Below, piece after piece: positions 53,279 to 64,000 of a DNA stretch of 64,000 nucleotides. How positions within the stretch are numbered: position 1 is the stretch's first letter; the number at the start of each line of letters is the position of its first letter. The notes under the pieces are model-generated. The model was not told the origin of the DNA. It did not search any database and was given only the letters and a program-made list of their open reading frames with translations. The translations under genes and the position numbers were made by a program. Source of the stretch: Corythoichthys intestinalis (Eukaryota > Chordata > Actinopteri > Syngnathiformes > Syngnathidae); NCBI RefSeq assembly GCF_030265065.1, contig NC_080412.1:20698501-20762500 (forward strand), in the 5' to 3' direction.

Positions 53279-53790
53279 TTTCAATGGAGTTCATGTTTGG
53301 AGACTAGCTGAGCCACTCCCGGACATTGTGATTGCATTTTTCGGACCACTTATCGGTAGTCCAGGCTGTGTTTTGCATCATTGTCATGCAGGAATACCTA
53401 GCACCCCCCAGATCATATATTTCACCCCCATGGTTCATAGTTGGAATGCTTTACTAGGGATTGTGATTGTATGTCTTCCAAATACTTGAAGACCACGCCC
53501 CCCGTGCCCTTTTCTGATGCCTATCAAAGACTCCTTTAGGTCTACAACTTTATTCCTTGTGTCCTTTAGACATTGCATTCATCTTGACGTGGTGGAGCGG
53601 CTGGAGTGTGGTTGTTTGGAAGAGTGCTTTTTATACAGGTGAGGGGACAAGTCACCAGTGAGAACAATTAATATGTCTGTGGAAATTGCTATAAATGTTG
53701 CTGCTTGATAAGTCATCAAGACCTACAGTATTTTAAAAGCGCATTACTTTTTTAAAAACTATTATTATTGCAACATCTCAGGTTTGTGTA
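53279..53790 (-). mobile_element. Highly diverged Tc1 fragment
   Basis: Phrases such as AGCTGAGCCACTCCCGGACATTG, CATTGTCATGCAGGAATACC, TCTACAACTTTATTCCTTGTGTCC and GTGTGGTTG...TTTTATACAGGTGAGG follow the order of Tc1 copies A and B (minus-strand coding), but with many differences and deletions. This is much older than copies A and B. The hAT element at 52247 inserted next to or into it. Confidence 0.6.
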
Positions 53791-54166
53791 ACAACATTTG
53801 GACTCAAATCTTGTAATATTACATTTTATAATGTAAAACCTGTAAATTTGTATGTTTGACTGACATTTGTTTTTTCCATTTCTTTTACAAATTGGGAATA
53901 TTTGTCGTATATAATATCCCAGTATTAGAGATATTTTTTAGTATTCCTCGTGATTCACATTTGCATATGTTTAATTTGACTTTAACTAAAATTAGGACGT
54001 CATTTTCACAAGCAAATCGAGGCAGGTGAGTGAATAATTTAATCAATGCCATGATTATATACAGTACATTGTGTGTATGTAAATAAACAGTAAGTACACT
54101 ACCGTTTAAAAGTATGGGGTCCCCAACCGTACTGTATATTTTTATTATATTATGTATATACAGGAT

Positions 54167-54296
54167 ATACTGTATGTATATATTTTCCCCAAGTGGAAGC
54201 TTCCATTATCCTAATAAATTTAATAATTAAAATACTGTATGTATATATTTTCCCCAAGTGGAAGCTTCCATGATCCTAATAAATTTAATAATTAAA
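54167..54296. repeat. Tandem duplication of about 64 bp
   Basis: ATACTGTATGTATATATTTTCCCCAAGTGGAAGCTTCC... through AATAAATTTAATAATTAAAA appears twice in a row with a single visible difference (CCATTATCC against CCATGATCC), so the duplication is recent. Confidence 0.9.
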
Positions 54297-54311
54297 AAAA
54301 ATATATATATA

Positions 54312-54368
54312 CAGTACTGTGCAAAAGTTTTAGGCAGGTGTCCTGCCTAAAACTTTTGCACAGTACTG
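54312..54368. mobile_element. 57-bp perfect-looking foldback, TA-flanked
   Basis: CAGTACTGTGCAAAAGTTTT then AGGCAGG, a short TGT spacer, CCTGCCT and AAAACTTTTGCACAGTACTG. TA is present on both sides (54310-54311, 54369-54370). The ends are those of a Tc1/mariner family, reduced to two fused termini. Confidence 0.82.
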
Positions 54369-54394
54369 TACATAATGAAAAGTCTCATATGATA

Positions 54395-54449
54395 CACTAA
54401 AGTTCAAAAGTTTGGGGTCGCTTAGACCCCAAACTTTTGAATGGTAGTG
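54395..54449. mobile_element. 55-bp foldback of a second Tc1-type family, TA-flanked
   Basis: CACTAAAGTTCAAAAGTTTG GGGTC, a CGCTTA spacer, then GACCCCAAACTTTTGAATGG TAGTG. TA flanks both ends. A single terminus of the same family (CACTACCGTTTAAAAGTATG) lies about 300 bp upstream at 54099. Confidence 0.8.
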
Positions 54450-54451
54450 TA

Positions 54452-55905
54452 TGTCGTTAGCCTAACAGCATAATTGCCTATGTCATATTTTTGCCAAAGT
54501 GAGATTTATGCATGATCCTCTCCTACCGCTGCTGCATCATACCGCCTTACCCCTCTTTTCCACTCTCTGCCTTGGTCATAAAAATATGAATGTGTTTGCA
54601 AAAAATATATATATACATTTTTTTCCATTTTTCCAAAAATTTCAAAATATAAGTTAAGCAATTACTGTATGCTATTACGCCAATGATATGATATATACCT
54701 ATATCTTAACGGGTGTGTGTCTACGCTGTAAACAAAACAACAACAAAAAAACAATCAAAAATAACTTCCATTAAATCATGCTAATTTAAGATTTTAAGTA
54801 AGTCCACTTCGTTTCTGTGATGAAATGACTTGGAATAATTTGAATAATCAAATTTTGTGGGAGAACTTACATTTCTGTGGAAGCAGAAATAAAGTTATGC
54901 AAACTTAAATTGTAAGTTGTGTGAACTTAGCCCTGGCCTCACTCCCGATGCCTTCAAAAGACTGCACTGACAGCAACATCACCAGTCAGACTGTTTACCT
55001 CACTTGTCTACACATCGTGCCGTCGTTGATGATACCCAGGTTTGAAGAATGCCTTGATTAAATTAATACTGTACGCAAGGGCATAGGTTTGCATAGGGAC
55101 AGTAAGGACATAACACTACCAATTTTCAGGATGCTCAAATTGTCCCCATCAACTTTTAAGCAACCTTATTTGCATTCTATAATGAATTCAGTTAAATAGG
55201 TAATGTAGATTGTCTTCCCATATTTTGTAAGGATAGAATTGACCCTACCATTAAGTGAATTATTTTCATTATATTCAGACTTACATACACCCCTTTTTAT
55301 TTGCTGAATTTGCCAGTCCATTTACCCCCCTGAAACGCACAATGGATTGGCTGGTGAATTGCCCACACCCCCCACCCCACCCCCCAGCACACACTCACTT
55401 CCCTGAAAAAAATACATGTCGACAACATGTTGCCTCCTCTACCCACTTCGAAGAGGAGAGATATTTAAAAAAAAACTTGGGCCAGCAGCAGCCACTGTAA
55501 GTAATGTAAAAATACATCAATGTTTTGGAGGTGGGGAACACACCTGAAAATCCGACCTGCATCAGAGTTAGCTTGTGTTGAAGAATTGTAGCAGAATTGT
55601 GTGAATTTGCTAACCTTGCAAAACTCGAGTAGGAAGCTGCTTAGAGAGAAGGGTCCTCCTGTATGTGTTTTCTACTGTTAAAGTTAATTAAACTTTGAGA
55701 AATGTAATGAACAGAGTTATACCTCTTTCTCCCCAAATTCCATTTTTATTTTATTTGTGTGATCTTAAACCGGCCCAAAGGAGCGTTCATTTTTTGTTGT
55801 GTTTGGCTGTGCTTGTGGACAAAAGCAGTTGTGTTTTACCTAAGGAAGGCTCCATTTTTATTTTTGTTATCCTCTTACTAAGAAGTTTTTTCAGTATATT
55901 TAATT
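54452..55905. other. Intergenic, nothing recognised
   Basis: AT-rich sequence with a C-rich stretch at about 55365-55390. There are several short frames without domains. No termini of mobile elements were detected. Confidence 0.3.
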
Positions 55906-56479
55906 TAGGGCTGTCAAACGATTAAAATTTTTAATCAAGTTAATTACAGCTTTAAAATTAATTAATCGTAATTAATCGCAATTCAAACCATCTATAAAAT
56001 ATGCCATGTTTTTCTGTAAATTATTGTTGGAATGGAAAGATAAGAAACAAAACAGATATATACATACAACATACTGTACATAAGTACTGTATTTGTTTAT
56101 TATAACAATAAATCATCAAGGTCAATCATCAAGATAAATGTTAGTACAAGTTATAGAAATTTTATATTAAAACCCCTCTTGTTTTCGTTTGAATAAAATT
56201 TGTAAAATTTTCAATCAAAAAATAAACTAGTCGCTCGCAATTGTTGATGTCAATAATTACACAATGCTCATGGTGCTTAAACCCATAAAATCAGTTGCAC
56301 CCAAGCCCCAACAGAGGGCGAAAAAACTCCAAAAAACACAAGTAACAAGTGGCCATGGCTTGTGCTGTCATTTTAATCTGTTTGTGCGGGGCATGTGCTT
56401 TAATTGGGTCAAATATTTTAACGTGATTAATTTAAAAAATTAATTACCGCCCGTTAACGTGATAATTTTGACAGCCCTA
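55906..56479. mobile_element. hAT-type miniature element, 574 bp, best-preserved copy
   Basis: An exact 8-bp duplication ATTTAATT (55898-55905 and 56480-56487) flanks ends TAGGGCTGTCAAACGATTAA and AATTTTGACAGCCCTA. It is the reference copy for the elements at 36001-37684 and 36250-36901 and is non-coding. Confidence 0.9.
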
Positions 56480-56487
56480 ATTTAATT

Positions 56488-57849
56488 TCTTTATTCAGAC
56501 AATCATGATTTTAAGGCAAATGTTTATTTATTTATTTATTTTTTGTATTCCTGGATAGTTAAGAGATTATTAACAAATTTGTATTTATTGTGTATGTTAA
56601 TGTAATTTATGTTCAAATATTGCGATTTAAATGTGCTTAAAAAAAAATCCAGGCATTTATTCTGGAAGTTTTCAAAATGTTCCTATAGTAGTTTTTGAAA
56701 ACAAAGGTTTGAATCAAACGGTGTATCACCTGAACCAATACACATGAAAGTTAGTATCAGTCAATACAGATTTATTTTGATGTTGTTTTTATTCATCTTT
56801 TTGTGTTTATGTACTTGTTATTTTGTCATATTAATATGCATGTACAGCATGTATAGTTTTGCATTATAAGGAGTTGAGTCTTAGGTATAAAATTCATTAT
56901 ATTTTGAATGTGTAGGGGTGGGGACCCTATAAGCTATTGTTCTTCTCACTCCTTTTCAGATGTTTGTGTTATTATTTCAATTAATAATTTTGTGTGGATT
57001 TTGAGCCTATTAATTTTGTCTTAACATCTGAAATAAAATAAAATAAAATAAAATAAAATTTTGCATTGATCATTTAGCCTATCAATTAATTAGGTTCATA
57101 TTCGTAAGAAATTGGCCCTGACCCCTGCTCACACAATTTGTTTGGTCTTATTAAAGTGTACATGCAGGTTATGCTGTTATATGGTCCCTACCAATGTTGA
57201 GACCAAACCTACGCCCTTGACTATACGTGTACTTAAACTTAAATTCAGTCGACCTAAACTTTTGACTCAGCATAACTAAAGTTTCCTTAAAAGGTTGAGT
57301 TTTCGGTCATTTGCACGTCTTCCATCAAAACTTCAAGTTCTGCTAACTTTATTTTTTAATGTATTGACAACGTTTTCATGATAAATGCGGAATATTAACT
57401 CCCAATTTTTTTTTCCCGATGGGAAATGGAGTTTGCCAAGCTGGTGCCACTCTGGAATGACCTTGGCAAGCCAAATTCTCCCACCAAGCCATTAGCTCAC
57501 CCCCCACCTTCTCAATGGTAATACAGTCTAAGGCAGCCTTGTGGCTTTCGAGTCGGAGAGGTAGAGAACAAGCCTGTAATCCACCGGTGCCTCCTCGCAT
57601 GGGACCATAAGGCTAATGTGATCTTGACACATTGTTCTGGCACAAATAATGGCTTCTTTTCAGGAGCCTCTCAAGGGAGACCTGTGAGCCTGCTTTTTAA
57701 GAAGTAGTAGGAGTAGATGTGAATGTAATGAGACCAAAAAATGCTAATGATTATGCATGTGGACATTCCACAACTTTGTGTGTGATGAGTAAGAACCACT
57801 GTTTTGCTGGTTCTGATCTCCCAACCTCTCATTGGTGTTCATATTTAGG
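56488..57849. other. Upstream region of tecta
   Basis: It contains an (AAATA)n microsatellite at about 57022-57058 and a moderately GC-rich stretch 57420-57610 with no recognisable coding homology. An inverted CCAAT (CTCATTGGTG, about 57828) lies just before the tecta ATG exon. No clear promoter was identified. Confidence 0.35.

Positions 57850-64000
<6,151 letters not shown>

Overview
This is a stretch of vertebrate, almost certainly teleost fish, nuclear DNA. It has AT-rich noncoding DNA, short GT-AG introns (many of 54-120 bp) and a very dense load of fish-type DNA transposons (hAT, Tc1/mariner, Kolobok-like, Harbinger) plus LINE fragments. A dispersed inverted repeat built around TTGGCTGCCATTGAC occurs more than ten times. 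I associate that repeat with percomorph genomes, perhaps syngnathids, but this is recollection and not a search result.

Layout. (1) 1564-5835, minus strand: a two-exon gene for an unrecognised protein, an N-terminal coiled coil carrying a 68-residue internal duplication followed by a very long Glu/Lys-rich tail. (2) 8099-10543, plus: sc5d (lathosterol 5-desaturase), four coding exons, complete. (3) 13007-15487, minus: a six-exon PH-domain gene of the evectin family, best called plekhb1, complete. (4) 22427-38491, plus: tbcel (tubulin-specific chaperone E-like), seven coding exons, complete, with introns swollen by transposons. (5) 57850-64000, plus: the first nine coding exons of tecta (alpha-tectorin), running off the window end. 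All coding exons of genes 2-5 were joined at splice sites with consistent phase and give full-length colinear proteins. From general knowledge SC5D, TBCEL and TECTA are also neighbours on human 11q23.3, so this is a conserved block, with plekhb1 lying inside it here.

The genes have unrelated roles: sterol synthesis in the ER, a membrane adaptor, tubulin turnover, and the inner-ear tectorial membrane. They form no pathway, and there is no operon-like logic. The rest of the window is mobile DNA, much of it nested. Several insertions can be dated relative to each other by exact target-site duplications: a hAT element inside another member of its own family (36001-37684), two elements inside a Kolobok-like element (32786-35795), an element inside a THAP-encoding Kolobok-like transposon (22851-25262), a mariner foldback inside a hAT element (52643-53133), and two hAT-like insertions inside a Tc1 (44528-46927).

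I did not find a convincing previously undescribed biological system. The observations most worth following are the very short, stop-free introns in tbcel and plekhb1, a GC-AG intron in tecta, the duplicated coiled-coil/acidic gene with its 2-kb one-strand purine run, the sequence module shared by two unrelated transposon families, and a cluster of perfect miniature foldbacks. No tRNA, rRNA, CRISPR array or recognisable LTR/retroviral element was seen.
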